The notes: generated by a model from the letters alone, not told the origin. 45,551 nucleotides of DNA from Stutzerimonas stutzeri (GCF_002890915.1 NZ_POUT01000022.1:1-45551); one strand, 5' to 3'; counted from the stretch's first letter, positions 26,346 to 35,263 are shown. Made by a program: numbers and translations.

Positions 26346-28585
26346 GCCAAACCATGCTCGCGCGGCGGGCCGAGCCCGTTCTCGACCGCCTGGTGGTGAT
26401 CGGGCTCGGGTTGATCGGCGGTTCCTTCGCCAAGGGGTTGCGTGAGGCGGGGCTGTGCCGCGAGGTGGTCGGTTTCGATCTGGATACGCGCTCACGCGAG
26501 CTGGCGGTCGAACTGGGTGTGGTGGACCGCTGCGCCGATACGCTGGCCGAAGCCTGCCGTGATGCCGACCTGATCCAGCTGGCGACGCCGATCCTGGCCC
26601 TCGAAAGGCTGCTGGGCGAGCTGGCGCAACTGGACCTGGGCGATGCGGTCATCACCGACGTGGGCAGCGCCAAGGGCAATGTGGTGCGTTGCGCGCGCAA
26701 GGTGTTCGGTAGCATGCCGGCGCGCTTCGTGCCCGGGCATCCGATCGCGGGATCGGAAGCGAGCGGCGTCACGGCGGCCAAGGGCACGCTGTTTCGCCGG
26801 CACAAGGTCATCCTGACACCGCTGGACAATACCGATCCCGGCGCGCTGGCGCTGGTGAGTGCGCTCTGGGCCGCGCTGGGCGCCGACGTCGAGCACATGG
26901 ACGTCGAGCATCACGACGAGGTGCTCGCCGCGACCAGCCACCTGCCGCACCTGCTGGCATTCGGCCTGGTTGATTCGTTGGCCAAGCGCCACGAGAATCT
27001 CGAAATCTTTCGCTACGCGGCAGGTGGTTTTCGCGATTTCACCCGGATTGCCGGCAGCGATCCTGTGATGTGGCACGACATCTTCCTCGCCAATCGCGAG
27101 GCGGTACTGCACACCCTGGACGATTTTCGTGCCGACCTCGATGCCTTGCGCGCCGCGGTCGATGAGGGCGACGGGCATACCTTGCTGGGCGTGTTCACGC
27201 GCGCCCGCGCAGCCCGGGAACATTTCAGCAAAATACTGGCTCGCAGAGCCTATGTGGACGTTATGCATTCCAATGACCTGATCTTCCTGGCCAATCCGGG
27301 CGGCAGCCTGACCGGCCATCTGCGTGTCCCGGGCGACAAGTCCATTTCCCACCGCTCGATCATGCTGGGCTCCCTGGCCGAGGGCACGACCGAGGTCGAA
27401 GGCTTTCTCGAAGGCGAAGACGCCCTGGCGACCATCCAGGCGTTCCGCGACATGGGTGTGGTCATCGAGGGGCCCCAGCAGGGTCGCGTGACCGTGCACG
27501 GCGTAGGCCTGCGCGGTCTGCAGGCGCCGCCCGGGCCGATCTATCTCGGCAACTCCGGCACCTCCATGCGCCTGCTCGCCGGCCTGCTCGCTGCCCAGCC
27601 GTTCGACACCACCCTGACCGGCGATGCCTCGTTGTCCAAGCGGCCGATGAACCGCGTCGCCAAGCCGCTGCGGGAGATGGGCGCGGTGATCGAGACGGCG
27701 GCGGAAGGGCGCCCGCCGCTGACCATTCGCGGCGGCCAGCGGCTGTCCGGCATGTATTACGAGATGCCCATGGCCAGCGCCCAGGTGAAATCCTGCCTGC
27801 TGCTGGCTGGCCTGTATGCGGCCGACCGCACCTCGGTGACCGAGCCGGCACCGACGCGCGACCATACCGAGCGCATGCTGCGTGGTTTCGGCTATCCGGT
27901 ACAGGTGGAGGGCAGCACCGCCACCGTCGAGCCCGGGCACAAGCTGCATGCCACGCATATCGAAGTGCCGGCGGATATCTCGTCGGCGGCCTTCTTCATG
28001 GTGGCGGCCAGTATCGCCGAGGGCTCCGACGTGCTGCTCGAGCATGTCGGCATCAACCCGACCCGTACCGGCGTGATCGACATTCTCAAGCTGATGGGCG
28101 CCGATATCTCGCTGGAGAACCCGCGTGAAGTGGGCGGCGAGCCGGTAGCCGACATCCGTGTGCGCGGTGCCCAGCTCAAGGGCATCGATATTCCCGAGGA
28201 GCTGGTACCGCTGGCGATCGACGAATTCCCGGTGCTCTTCGTCGCTGCCGCCTGCGCCCAGGGTCGCACCACCTTGCGTGGCGCCGAGGAGCTGCGCGTC
28301 AAGGAGTCGGATCGTATCCAGGTGATGGCCGACGGCCTGCAGACCCTGGGTGTCAAGGCCGAGCCGACGCCGGATGGCATCGTCATCGAGGGCGGCCCCA
28401 TTGGCGGTGGCGAGGTCTGGGCGCATGGCGACCACCGTATCGCCATGTCCTTCAGCGTGGCGGCGCTGCGCGCCAGTGCGCCAATCCGTATTCATGACTG
28501 CGCCAACGTGGCGACGTCGTTTCCCAACTTCCTCGCACTGGCCCAACGGGCCGGCATGCGGGTTCATTCGGAGGGCGGCTCATGA
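26342..28585 (+). CDS. tyrA-aroA: Fused prephenate/cyclohexadienyl dehydrogenase and EPSP synthase
   Basis: A 747-residue bifunctional protein. Residues 1-~300 are a TyrA dehydrogenase (NAD-binding VIGLGLIGGSFAKGL near residue 18; GHPIAGSEASG). From Met308 (MHSNDL) a complete 440-residue 3-phosphoshikimate 1-carboxyvinyltransferase follows (VPGDKSISHRS, GNSGTSMRLL, the ESDRI segment). The fusion is typical of Pseudomonas and is a good taxonomic marker. It makes EPSP for chorismate and commits prephenate or arogenate to tyrosine. Start is GTG 26342, overlapping the hisC stop. The stop overlaps the cmk start (ATGA). Confidence 0.96.
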   Translation: MSQTMLARRAEPVLDRLVVIGLGLIGGSFAKGLREAGLCREVVGFDLDTRSRELAVELGVVDRCADTLAEACRDADLIQLATPILALERLLGELAQLDLGDAVITDVGSAKGNVVRCARKVFGSMPARFVPGHPIAGSEASGVTAAKGTLFRRHKVILTPLDNTDPGALALVSALWAALGADVEHMDVEHHDEVLAATSHLPHLLAFGLVDSLAKRHENLEIFRYAAGGFRDFTRIAGSDPVMWHDIFLANREAVLHTLDDFRADLDALRAAVDEGDGHTLLGVFTRARAAREHFSKILARRAYVDVMHSNDLIFLANPGGSLTGHLRVPGDKSISHRSIMLGSLAEGTTEVEGFLEGEDALATIQAFRDMGVVIEGPQQGRVTVHGVGLRGLQAPPGPIYLGNSGTSMRLLAGLLAAQPFDTTLTGDASLSKRPMNRVAKPLREMGAVIETAAEGRPPLTIRGGQRLSGMYYEMPMASAQVKSCLLLAGLYAADRTSVTEPAPTRDHTERMLRGFGYPVQVEGSTATVEPGHKLHATHIEVPADISSAAFFMVAASIAEGSDVLLEHVGINPTRTGVIDILKLMGADISLENPREVGGEPVADIRVRGAQLKGIDIPEELVPLAIDEFPVLFVAAACAQGRTTLRGAEELRVKESDRIQVMADGLQTLGVKAEPTPDGIVIEGGPIGGGEVWAHGDHRIAMSFSVAALRASAPIRIHDCANVATSFPNFLALAQRAGMRVHSEGGS

Positions 28586-29271
28586 TCAGGCCGGTGCCGG
28601 TCATCACCATCGACGGGCCGAGCGGTTCGGGCAAGGGCACGGTCGCCGCGCTGCTCGCCGGCAAGCTCGGCTGGAATTTCCTCGACTCGGGCGCGCTGTA
28701 CCGCCTGCTGGCCTTCGCGGCGCGTAACCACGGGGTCGACCTGACCAACGAGGAAGCGCTCAAGGTGCTCGCCGAGCATCTCGATGTGCAGTTCGGACCT
28801 GCACGCGACGGCCACGGGATGATCATCATCCTCGAGGGCGAGGACGTCACCGAGGCCATCCGCAACGAGCAGGTGGGCGCCGGCGCCTCGCAGGTGGCTG
28901 CGCTGCCGGTGGTGCGTACCGCGTTGCTGCAGCGGCAGAAGGCCTTTCGCGAGGCTCCGGGCCTGGTGGCCGATGGCCGCGACATGGGCACGGTGGTGTT
29001 CCCCGATGCGCCATTGAAGATATTCCTCACCGCCAGTGCCGAGGAACGCGCGCGCAGACGCTTCTTGCAGTTGAAGGCACGGGGCGATGATGTTAATCTC
29101 GCGAGTCTTCTTGAGGAGATTCGGGCGCGTGACGAGCGCGATACCCAGCGTAGCGTAGCGCCGCTGAAACCGGCAGCAGATGCGGTTCAGCTGGATTCCA
29201 CTACACTCTCCATCGAGCAGGTACTGGAAAGAATCCTGAGCGAAGTCGCCAGCCGCGATTTCGCCGGATAA
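28582..29271 (+). CDS. cmk: Cytidylate kinase
   Basis: A 229-residue kinase that phosphorylates CMP and dCMP. The P-loop DGPSGSGKGT is at residues 11-20. The GALYR segment and the DGRDMGTVVFPDA motif, which binds the nucleotide monophosphate, follow, as does a C-terminal region with R..RD..RS. Start is ATG 28582, inside the aroA stop overlap. It is cotranscribed with tyrA-aroA and leads into rpsA; the cmk-rpsA pairing is conserved in gammaproteobacteria. Confidence 0.97.
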   Translation: MIRPVPVITIDGPSGSGKGTVAALLAGKLGWNFLDSGALYRLLAFAARNHGVDLTNEEALKVLAEHLDVQFGPARDGHGMIIILEGEDVTEAIRNEQVGAGASQVAALPVVRTALLQRQKAFREAPGLVADGRDMGTVVFPDAPLKIFLTASAEERARRRFLQLKARGDDVNLASLLEEIRARDERDTQRSVAPLKPAADAVQLDSTTLSIEQVLERILSEVASRDFAG

Positions 29272-29355
29272 CCGGAACGCCGAAAGGCGGCCAGGCAGCC
29301 TGGATGAGAAGCAGGGCCGACGCACTGCCTGCATCGGGCTGTTAACAAGGAGGCA

Positions 29356-29392
29356 TGTGGGAGACCAGATCCAGTCCCACAGGCCTTTTTTT
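29356..29392 (+). terminator. Terminator-like hairpin between cmk and rpsA
   Basis: Stem TGTGGGA (29356-29362) / TCCCACA (29375-29381) with a 12-nt loop, then GGCC and seven T's (29386-29392). It lies 73 nt before the rpsA start. It may end the aromatic operon or act as an attenuator in front of rpsA, whose expression must exceed that of cmk. No strong promoter was recognised after it. Confidence 0.7.
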
Positions 29393-29464
29393 ATATGAAT
29401 GAACCCACATTGTCTGGAATGTGGAGATTGGGCGGATTTCCGTCCGAAAACAGCAGGAATCAAC

Positions 29465-31147
29465 ATGAGCGAAAGCTTCGCAGAACTTTTTGAAGAAAGC
29501 CTGAAATCCCTCGACATGCAGCCGGGCGCCATCATCACCGGTATCGTGGTCGACATCGACGGTGACTGGGTCACCGTGCATGCCGGTCTGAAGTCCGAGG
29601 GCGTCATCCCGGTCGAGCAGTTCTACAACGAGCAGGGCGAGCTGACCATCAGTGTGGGTGACGAGGTCCACGTTGCTCTGGACGCGGTTGAAGATGGCTT
29701 CGGTGAAACCAAGCTGTCCCGTGAAAAGGCCAAGCGCGCGGAATCCTGGATTGTTCTGGAAGCGGCTTTCGCTGCAGAAGAAGTGGTCAAGGGTGTCATC
29801 AACGGCAAGGTCAAGGGTGGCTTCACCGTCGACGTCAACGGCATCCGTGCGTTCCTGCCGGGCTCCCTGGTCGATGTCCGCCCCGTGCGCGACACCACTC
29901 ACCTGGAAGGCAAGGAACTCGAGTTCAAGGTCATCAAGCTGGACCAGAAGCGCAACAACGTTGTCGTTTCCCGTCGTAGCGTCCTGGAAGCCGAGAACAG
30001 CGCCGAGCGCGAAGCCCTGCTGGAATCCCTGCAGGAAGGCCAGCAGGTCAAGGGTATCGTCAAGAACCTCACCGACTACGGCGCGTTCGTCGACCTGGGC
30101 GGCGTGGACGGCCTGCTGCACATCACCGACATGGCCTGGAAGCGCATCAAGCATCCGTCGGAAATCGTCAACGTCGGCGACGAGATCGACGTCAAGGTGC
30201 TGAAGTTCGACCGCGAGCGCAACCGCGTCTCCCTGGGCCTGAAGCAGCTGGGCGAAGACCCGTGGGTGGCCATCAAGGCCCGTTACCCGGAAAACACCCG
30301 CGTCATGGCCCGCGTCACCAACCTCACCGACTACGGCTGCTTCGCCGAGCTGGAAGAGGGCGTCGAAGGCCTGGTGCACGTTTCCGAAATGGACTGGACC
30401 AACAAGAACATCCACCCGTCGAAGGTCGTACAGGTCGGCGACGAAGTGGAAGTCATGGTTCTGGACATCGACGAAGAGCGTCGTCGTATCTCCCTGGGCA
30501 TCAAGCAGTGCAAGTCCAACCCGTGGGAAGACTTCTCCAGCCAGTTCAACAAGGGCGACCGCATCTCCGGCACCATCAAGTCGATCACCGATTTCGGTAT
30601 CTTCATCGGCCTGGACGGCGGCATCGACGGTCTGGTTCACCTGTCCGACATCTCCTGGAACGAGCCGGGTGAAGAAGCCGTGCGCCGCTTCAAGAAGGGC
30701 GACGAGCTGGACACCGTCATTCTCTCGGTCGATCCGGAGCGCGAGCGCATCTCCCTGGGCATCAAGCAGCTGGAAGACGATCCGTTCTCCAACTACGCCG
30801 CCGTGAACGACAAGGGCAGCATCGTGCGCGGTACCGTCAAGGAAGTTGATGCCAAGGGCGCGATCATCGACCTGGGCAACGATATCGAGGCCACTCTGAA
30901 GGCTTCCGAAATCAGCCGCGACCGCGTCGAAGACGCGCGCAACGTGCTGAAGGAAGGCGACGAAGTCGAAGCCAAGATCATCAGCATCGATCGCAAGTCC
31001 CGCGTGATCAGCCTCTCCATCAAGTCCAAGGACGTCGAAGACGAGAAGGATGCGATGAAAGAGCTGCGCACCAAGCAGGAAGTTGAAAGCACCGGCCCGA
31101 CCACCATCGGTGATCTGATCCGTGCACAGATGGAAAACCAGAACTAA
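29465..31147 (+). CDS. rpsA: 30S ribosomal protein S1
   Basis: A 560-residue protein with six S1 (OB-fold) repeats. The first two bind the ribosome, and the rest (e.g. VKNLTDYGAFVDLGGVDGLLH, ITDFGIFIGLDGGIDGLVH) bind mRNA during initiation. Start is ATG 29465 (MSESFAELFEESL), preceded by AGGA at a 6-nt distance. The frame is open upstream to 29399, but that extension lies in the leader. In many bacteria S1 represses its own translation through a structured leader; the 70-nt leader after the hairpin could do this (inference). A strong terminator follows. ihfB, the usual downstream neighbour in Pseudomonas, is absent. Confidence 0.98.
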   Translation: MSESFAELFEESLKSLDMQPGAIITGIVVDIDGDWVTVHAGLKSEGVIPVEQFYNEQGELTISVGDEVHVALDAVEDGFGETKLSREKAKRAESWIVLEAAFAAEEVVKGVINGKVKGGFTVDVNGIRAFLPGSLVDVRPVRDTTHLEGKELEFKVIKLDQKRNNVVVSRRSVLEAENSAEREALLESLQEGQQVKGIVKNLTDYGAFVDLGGVDGLLHITDMAWKRIKHPSEIVNVGDEIDVKVLKFDRERNRVSLGLKQLGEDPWVAIKARYPENTRVMARVTNLTDYGCFAELEEGVEGLVHVSEMDWTNKNIHPSKVVQVGDEVEVMVLDIDEERRRISLGIKQCKSNPWEDFSSQFNKGDRISGTIKSITDFGIFIGLDGGIDGLVHLSDISWNEPGEEAVRRFKKGDELDTVILSVDPERERISLGIKQLEDDPFSNYAAVNDKGSIVRGTVKEVDAKGAIIDLGNDIEATLKASEISRDRVEDARNVLKEGDEVEAKIISIDRKSRVISLSIKSKDVEDEKDAMKELRTKQEVESTGPTTIGDLIRAQMENQN

Positions 31148-31169
31148 GTTCGGGTTCTTCATGAAAAAG

Positions 31170-31195
31170 GGGCGACTTCGGTCGCCCTTTTTTTT
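31170..31195 (+). terminator. Strong rho-independent terminator of rpsA
   Basis: Stem GGGCGAC (31170-31176) / GTCGCCC (31181-31187) with a TTCG tetraloop, followed by eight T's (31188-31195) and preceded by an A-run. It is a textbook intrinsic terminator 22 nt after the rpsA stop. Confidence 0.95.
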
Positions 31196-31296
31196 GGCCT
31201 GCTAACCCTGGCGGTCATCTTCGGCGCGTCGCAAGCGACGTTAAAAGCTTCTCCCGGAAGTTTTTGTGCGCGTGGGAAAGACAATCCTGGTTGCGC

Positions 31297-31740
31297 TCAG
31301 CCTCGACTCCTTTCGAGCGCCAGGGCTTGGTTCACTGCCAGCCAGCCTTCGACCGCTTGCTCGTCGGTGTCGTCGAACGCCCGTTGCAATAGCCGCACCT
31401 GTTCCCGGCGCAGGGCCTGTTCCAGCTTCGCGCCCTCTGCGGTGAAGCGCAGCATGCGTTTGCGCTTGTCATCCTCGGCGGTGAGGCTTTCCACCAGATG
31501 CATTTCGATCAGCTGCCGCAGCGGCGTGTTCAGCGCCTGTTTGGATACGCCGAGGTAGCCCAGCAGCTCCTTGACGCTGAGGTCGGGGTAGCTGGCGATG
31601 AAGAACAGGATGCGGTGGTGCACCCGCGACAGTCCGCGGCGTGCCAGCATCTCGTCGGGCTTGGCCGTGAAGGCCCGGTAGCCGTGGAAAAAGCTTTCCA
31701 TTATCCGCCGTTGCACGGCGCTTTTTTTTAGGTCAGGCAT
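31297..31740 (-). CDS. MarR-family transcriptional regulator
   Basis: A 147-residue winged-helix protein. The recognition-helix region SVKELLGYLGVSKQALNTPLR and the wing DDKRKRMLRFTAEG fit MarR. It diverges from the aminotransferase at 31815 across a 74-bp gap that contains a GTCAA-N5-TTGAC palindrome, so it probably controls itself and that gene. ATG 31740 lacks a clear ribosome site, so the transcript may be nearly leaderless. The ligand is unknown. Confidence 0.9.
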   Translation of the reverse strand: MPDLKKSAVQRRIMESFFHGYRAFTAKPDEMLARRGLSRVHHRILFFIASYPDLSVKELLGYLGVSKQALNTPLRQLIEMHLVESLTAEDDKRKRMLRFTAEGAKLEQALRREQVRLLQRAFDDTDEQAVEGWLAVNQALALERSRG

Positions 31741-31741
31741 A

Positions 31742-31788
31742 TTGACGTATTTGGCGTGGTAGGCGTAATTTCGGTCAAGAAGTTTGAC
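31742..31788 (+). promoter_or_regulatory. Candidate promoter and MarR operator for the aminotransferase gene
   Basis: A possible sigma-70 promoter is TTGACG (31742-31747) and TAATTT (31766-31771) with an 18-bp spacer. Just downstream, GTCAA (31774-31778) and TTGAC (31784-31788) form a palindrome with a 5-bp centre, positioned to block transcription. The -35 itself contains another TTGAC. This is predicted from sequence only. Confidence 0.5.
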
Positions 31789-31814
31789 TTATTTTGCATC
31801 TCTTCGCATCTGGT

Positions 31815-32987
31815 ATGGAAATGGCCTTCTCCGAACGCATCAGCCGCCTCAAAAGTTCCCTCATCCGTGAAATCCTCGCTGCGGCGCAGCGCCCGGAGGT
31901 CATGTCCTTCGCCGGCGGGCTGCCGGCCGAACCGATGCTGCCCAAGGTCGACTGGGCCGAGCTGCCCGCGAGCATGGGGCAGTACGGCATGAGTGAAGGC
32001 GAGCCTGCCCTGCGCGAGGCTATCGCGGCCGAGGCCCGGGCGCTGGGCATCGCCTGTGAGGCGAGCCAGGTGCTGATCGTCAGCGGATCGCAGCAGACGT
32101 TGGATCTGGTATCGAAGTTGTTCATCGACCCGGGCACCGAGGTGCTGGTCGAGGCGCCGACCTACCTGGCCGCGTTGCAGGCGTTCCAGCTGTTCGGCGC
32201 GGAATGCCTGGCGGTTGCGCAGGAGGCGGACGGCCCGCAGCTGGATGCGCTGCGAGCAACGTTGGAGCAGCGCAAGCCGGCTTTTGCCTATCTGATTCCG
32301 ACCTTCCAGAACCCTTCTGCTGTGCGCTACAGCGAGGCCAAGCGCGACGCCGTGGCCGCGTTGCTGGATGAATTCGGCGTGACGTTGCTGGAGGATGAGC
32401 CCTACCGCGAGCTGGTATTCGATCAGGGCAGCGCGACGCCGATCGTGACGCGCCTGAAGCGTGCCAGCTGGATCTACACCGGTACGGTTTCCAAGACGTT
32501 GCTGCCCGGTTTGCGCGTGGGCTATCTGATCGCTTCGCCGGATCTGTTTCCCTATCTGCTGCGGCTGAAGCAGTCGGCCGACCTGCATACCAATCGCATC
32601 GGACAATGGCAGGCGCTGCAGTGGCTGGGTAGCCCCCAGTACCGTGCGCACCTGGCGGAGCTGCGCGATTTCTACCGTATTCGCCGCGACGCCATGCAGG
32701 CCGCACTGACGGAGCATTTCAGCGATCTGGCGAGCTGGGAGACGCCGCAAGGTGGACTGTTCTTCTGGCTGACGCTCAAGCAGCCACTGGACACGCGCAC
32801 GCTGCTCAAGCAGGCGCTGGCGCAGGACGTCGTGTTCATGCCGGGTGAACCGTTTTTCGTCGATCCGGACGCCAATCCAGGCTATCTGCGGCTGAACTTC
32901 AGCCATGTCGCACCCGAGCGCCTAGGCGAGGGGCTGCGCCGGCTGGCTGGTGTCATTCGCGAGGCCATCGCGCTGGAGGCAGCCTAA
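31815..32987 (+). CDS. PLP-dependent aminotransferase (class I/II, LysN/2-aminoadipate-type)
   Basis: A 390-residue fold-type I aminotransferase. It has MSFAGGLPAE near the N-terminus, the SGSQQTLDLV cofactor-phosphate loop, PTFQNPS, EDEPYREL and the PLP lysine in GTVSKTLLPGLRVGY. These features match the KAT/2-aminoadipate group of MocR-like aminotransferases without a DNA-binding domain. The substrate cannot be told from sequence. ATG codons at 31815 and 31821 are both possible, and neither has a good ribosome site; the frame itself is open from TTG 31794. It is probably regulated by the divergent MarR gene. Confidence 0.88.
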   Translation: MEMAFSERISRLKSSLIREILAAAQRPEVMSFAGGLPAEPMLPKVDWAELPASMGQYGMSEGEPALREAIAAEARALGIACEASQVLIVSGSQQTLDLVSKLFIDPGTEVLVEAPTYLAALQAFQLFGAECLAVAQEADGPQLDALRATLEQRKPAFAYLIPTFQNPSAVRYSEAKRDAVAALLDEFGVTLLEDEPYRELVFDQGSATPIVTRLKRASWIYTGTVSKTLLPGLRVGYLIASPDLFPYLLRLKQSADLHTNRIGQWQALQWLGSPQYRAHLAELRDFYRIRRDAMQAALTEHFSDLASWETPQGGLFFWLTLKQPLDTRTLLKQALAQDVVFMPGEPFFVDPDANPGYLRLNFSHVAPERLGEGLRRLAGVIREAIALEAA

Positions 32988-32999
32988 GATTTCACATCG

Positions 33000-33016
33000 G
33001 CCCGCGTGGCGCGGGC
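33000..33016 (+). other. Small GC-rich hairpin before the glutathione transferase gene
   Basis: GCCCGCG (33000-33006) and CGCGGGC (33010-33016) with a 3-nt loop lie between the aminotransferase stop and the GGAGGGGG ribosome site of the next gene. There is no T-tract, so it is probably a weak transcription barrier or an mRNA stabiliser rather than a terminator. Confidence 0.5.
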
Positions 33017-33031
33017 GAATCGGAGGGGGTC

Positions 33032-33634
33032 ATGTTGAAAGTCTATGGCGATTACCGTTCGGGTAATTGCTACAAGATCAAGCTGTTGCTGCACCTGCTC
33101 GACAAACCGTATGAATGGATTCCGGTCAATATTCTGCGTGGCGAGACGCGCTCGGAGGAGTTCCTGAAGAAGAACCCGAATGGCAAGATCCCGGTGCTGG
33201 AACTCGAAGACGGCTCCTGCCTGTGGGAGTCCAACGCGATTCTGAATTACCTTGCCGAAGGTAGCGAATTCCTGCCCGGCGACCCGCGACTACGTACCCA
33301 GGTGCTGCAGTGGCAATTCTTCGAGCAGTACAGCCATGAGCCCTACATCGCCGTGGCGCGCTACATCAAGGTCTACCTCGGCATGCCCGAGGAGCGTCGC
33401 GAGGAGTACGAGGCCAAGCAGCTCGATGGCTACCATGCTCTGAACGTGATGGAACAGCAACTGCTGCGGACGCCTTACCTGGTGGGCGATCACTACTCGA
33501 TTGCCGACGTCGCGCTATATGCTTACACCCATGTGGCCGAGGAGGGGGGCTTCCTGCTCGACGGCTATCCGGCCATTCGCCAGTGGCTGCAGCGCGTCGC
33601 CAGCCACCCGCGGCATGTGGGAATGTTCGATTGA
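33032..33634 (+). CDS. Glutathione S-transferase family protein
   Basis: A 200-residue cytosolic protein. It has an N-terminal thioredoxin-like domain (LKVYGDYRSGNCYKIKLLL; NPNGKIPVLEL; the glutathione-binding ESNAIL motif near residue 71) and a C-terminal helical domain (YSIADVALYAYTHVAEEGGF). The Ser/Cys pattern SGNCYK near residue 10 may provide the activating residue. Start is ATG 33032 behind a strong GGAGGGGG. The substrate is unknown. It may be cotranscribed with the aminotransferase 44 bp upstream. Confidence 0.92.
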   Translation: MLKVYGDYRSGNCYKIKLLLHLLDKPYEWIPVNILRGETRSEEFLKKNPNGKIPVLELEDGSCLWESNAILNYLAEGSEFLPGDPRLRTQVLQWQFFEQYSHEPYIAVARYIKVYLGMPEERREEYEAKQLDGYHALNVMEQQLLRTPYLVGDHYSIADVALYAYTHVAEEGGFLLDGYPAIRQWLQRVASHPRHVGMFD

Positions 33635-33643
33635 TGGATAAAG

Positions 33644-33668
33644 GGGGCGCCAGGAAGCGCCCCTTTTT
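33644..33668. terminator. Terminator between the convergent glutathione transferase and folE genes
   Basis: Stem GGGGCGC (33644-33650) / GCGCCCC (33657-33663) with a 6-nt loop and T-run 33664-33668, preceded by AAA. It serves the plus-strand gene. The T-run overlaps the folE stop codon, so only a few bases separate the two convergent genes. Confidence 0.88.
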
Positions 33669-34212
33669 ATTTGACCAATCCGAGAAACTCGCTACGGGTC
33701 GCCGCATTCTCGCGGAACTGGCCAAGCATCACCGAGGTGACCATCGACGAGTTCTGCTTCTCCACGCCCCGCATCATCATGCACATGTGCTGGGCCTCGA
33801 TGACCACTGCAACGCCGGCGGCGTCGGTGACCTGCTGTACCGCCTCGGCGATCTCGCGGGTCAGGTTCTCCTGGATCTGCAGGCGACGGGCGTACATGTC
33901 GACGATCCGGGCGACCTTCGACAGGCCGAGCACCTTGCCGTTGGGGAGATAGGCTACGTGGGCCTTGCCGATGAAGGGCAGTATGTGGTGTTCGCACAGC
34001 GAATACAGCTCGATGTTCTTGACCAGCACCATCTCGCTGTTGTCGGAGCTGAACAGCGCACCGTTGGTGACTTCCTCGAGCGTCTGCTGATAGCCCTTGC
34101 ACAGGTACTGCATGGCTTTGGCGGCGCGTTTGGGCGTGTCGAGCAGACCCTCGCGGGTAACGTCCTCGCCGAGTTGGCCGAGGATCGCGGTGTAGTGTTG
34201 TTCCAGGGACAT
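33667..34212 (-). CDS. folE: GTP cyclohydrolase I
   Basis: A 181-residue homodecameric zinc enzyme that converts GTP to dihydroneopterin triphosphate, the first step of tetrahydrofolate synthesis. The zinc ligands Cys73 and His76 (SLCEHHILPF) and Cys144 (QHMCMMMRG) are all present, as is the GLSKVARIVDMYARRLQIQE segment. Length is normal for bacterial FolE1. Pseudomonads carry more than one folE copy, so this may be a paralogue. The following minus-strand genes (smr, membrane protein, isochorismatase-like) lie upstream and may share transcription. Confidence 0.96.
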   Translation of the reverse strand: MSLEQHYTAILGQLGEDVTREGLLDTPKRAAKAMQYLCKGYQQTLEEVTNGALFSSDNSEMVLVKNIELYSLCEHHILPFIGKAHVAYLPNGKVLGLSKVARIVDMYARRLQIQENLTREIAEAVQQVTDAAGVAVVIEAQHMCMMMRGVEKQNSSMVTSVMLGQFRENAATRSEFLGLVK

Positions 34213-34317
34213 TGAACTACCTGTCAGGGTTCATGGGGCGCGAACGCGAAGGGTAGGTGGAGGCCGCTCCGCTGGCAAGTGCGAAGCACCATGCCGGCGT
34301 CGGCGCGCGGGATTCGG

Positions 34318-34875
34318 TCATTCGTCACGGCCTTCCAGCATGGTGCGCTTGAGCATCACATACAGGGCTCCGGTTCCGCCGTGGCGGGGAAGGCAGGAGG
34401 TGAAGCCCAGCACCTGTGGATGTTGCCGCAGCCAGGTATTGACGTGGCTCTTGATCAGCGGCCGCTTGCCATCCAGCCTCGCCGCCTTGCCGTGGGTGAC
34501 GCGAACGCAGCGGATCTCGAGCCTGGTCGCTTCGGCGATGAAGTCCCACAGCTGCTCGCGCGCTTTCTCCACGCTCAATCCATGCAGGTCGAGGCTGCCC
34601 TCGAAGGGTATCTGGCCGGCCTTCAGCTTGCGTATCTGGCTATCCTGCACGCCGTCCCGGGCCCAGTAGAGTTCGTCTTCGGCGCCCACGTCGATGACGA
34701 ACTGGTCGGAAAGGCCGTCGACACGAGTCTGCTCATTTCGACTGGTGGCATTGGCGCGCCGGCTGGCGATCTGTTCACGGTTGCTGCGTGGCTTGCCGGT
34801 TTCGGCGCGCTCGTGCTTGATCGGTTTGACGCCGCGTACGGCGGAGTGGAAAAGGGAAAAGTCGTCGTCTTGCAT
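34318..34875 (-). CDS. Smr (MutS2 C-terminal) domain protein
   Basis: A 185-residue protein. The N-terminal ~90 residues are charged and low in structure. The Smr domain spans ~90-180, with LDLHG at 95-99, THGKA near 127-131 and GGTGALYVMLKR at the end. Smr domains bind nucleic acids and some act as endonucleases; recent work on relatives links them to ribosome rescue or mRNA cleavage at collided ribosomes. The specific role here is unknown. ATG 34875 has GGAGG close upstream. Confidence 0.92.
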   Translation of the reverse strand: MQDDDFSLFHSAVRGVKPIKHERAETGKPRSNREQIASRRANATSRNEQTRVDGLSDQFVIDVGAEDELYWARDGVQDSQIRKLKAGQIPFEGSLDLHGLSVEKAREQLWDFIAEATRLEIRCVRVTHGKAARLDGKRPLIKSHVNTWLRQHPQVLGFTSCLPRHGGTGALYVMLKRTMLEGRDE

Positions 34876-34945
34876 GGGGCCTCCGGACAGGGCATCAGTT
34901 TACCCCAGTCATGTTGCCCAGGCGGGGTTCGCGTGGCTCCTCGGC

Positions 34946-35263
34946 TCAGTCGCGCTTCTTCATCAGGTGCCGTGCCATGCTCAATTCGTTTGGCTGGCGC
35001 AATCGGCGCCGGCAGCGGCGCCAGATGAATACGCCAACCAGCAGTATGGCCACGCCCAGCCCCGATGCAACGGCGCCGGCGTCGCTCGTTCCCAGGGCGC
35101 CAAGCGCCTCGCCGCGGCCTAGTAGAGAAGCCAGGCCCGTGAGGGTCATCAGAGTGCCGAGCATCGCGAGCAGGGCGCCGAAGAGCACACCGAGACGCAG
35201 GGGCCAGCCTCTGGCTCCGCGGGAGCGTAGGCGGCGGGCATCGAAGCCATCGGATTGCTTCAT
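34946..35263 (-). CDS. Small inner-membrane protein of unknown function
   Basis: A 105-residue protein from ATG 35263, with GAGG 8 nt upstream; the open frame extends back to 35323. It has two hydrophobic segments (LRLGVLFGALLAMLGTLMTL and, after a glycine/alanine-rich loop, AVASGLGVAILLVGVFIW) with arginine-rich flanks, so probably both ends face the cytoplasm. I recognise no family. It sits between smr and the isochorismatase-like gene, as in the similar PAO1 cluster. Confidence 0.7.
   Translation of the reverse strand: MKQSDGFDARRLRSRGARGWPLRLGVLFGALLAMLGTLMTLTGLASLLGRGEALGALGTSDAGAVASGLGVAILLVGVFIWRRCRRRLRQPNELSMARHLMKKRD

Noticed and set aside
26492..28567. 691-residue minus-strand frame opposite tyrA-aroA
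   Set aside because: It mirrors the codon-position bias of the real fusion gene and is His/Gln/Arg-rich with no domain.
29342..31162. 606-residue minus-strand frame opposite rpsA
   Set aside because: The periodic sequence simply reflects the six S1 repeats read in reverse.
33583..34215. Plus-strand 210-residue frame opposite folE
   Set aside because: It lies entirely over folE, which has all zinc ligands, and shows no domain of its own.
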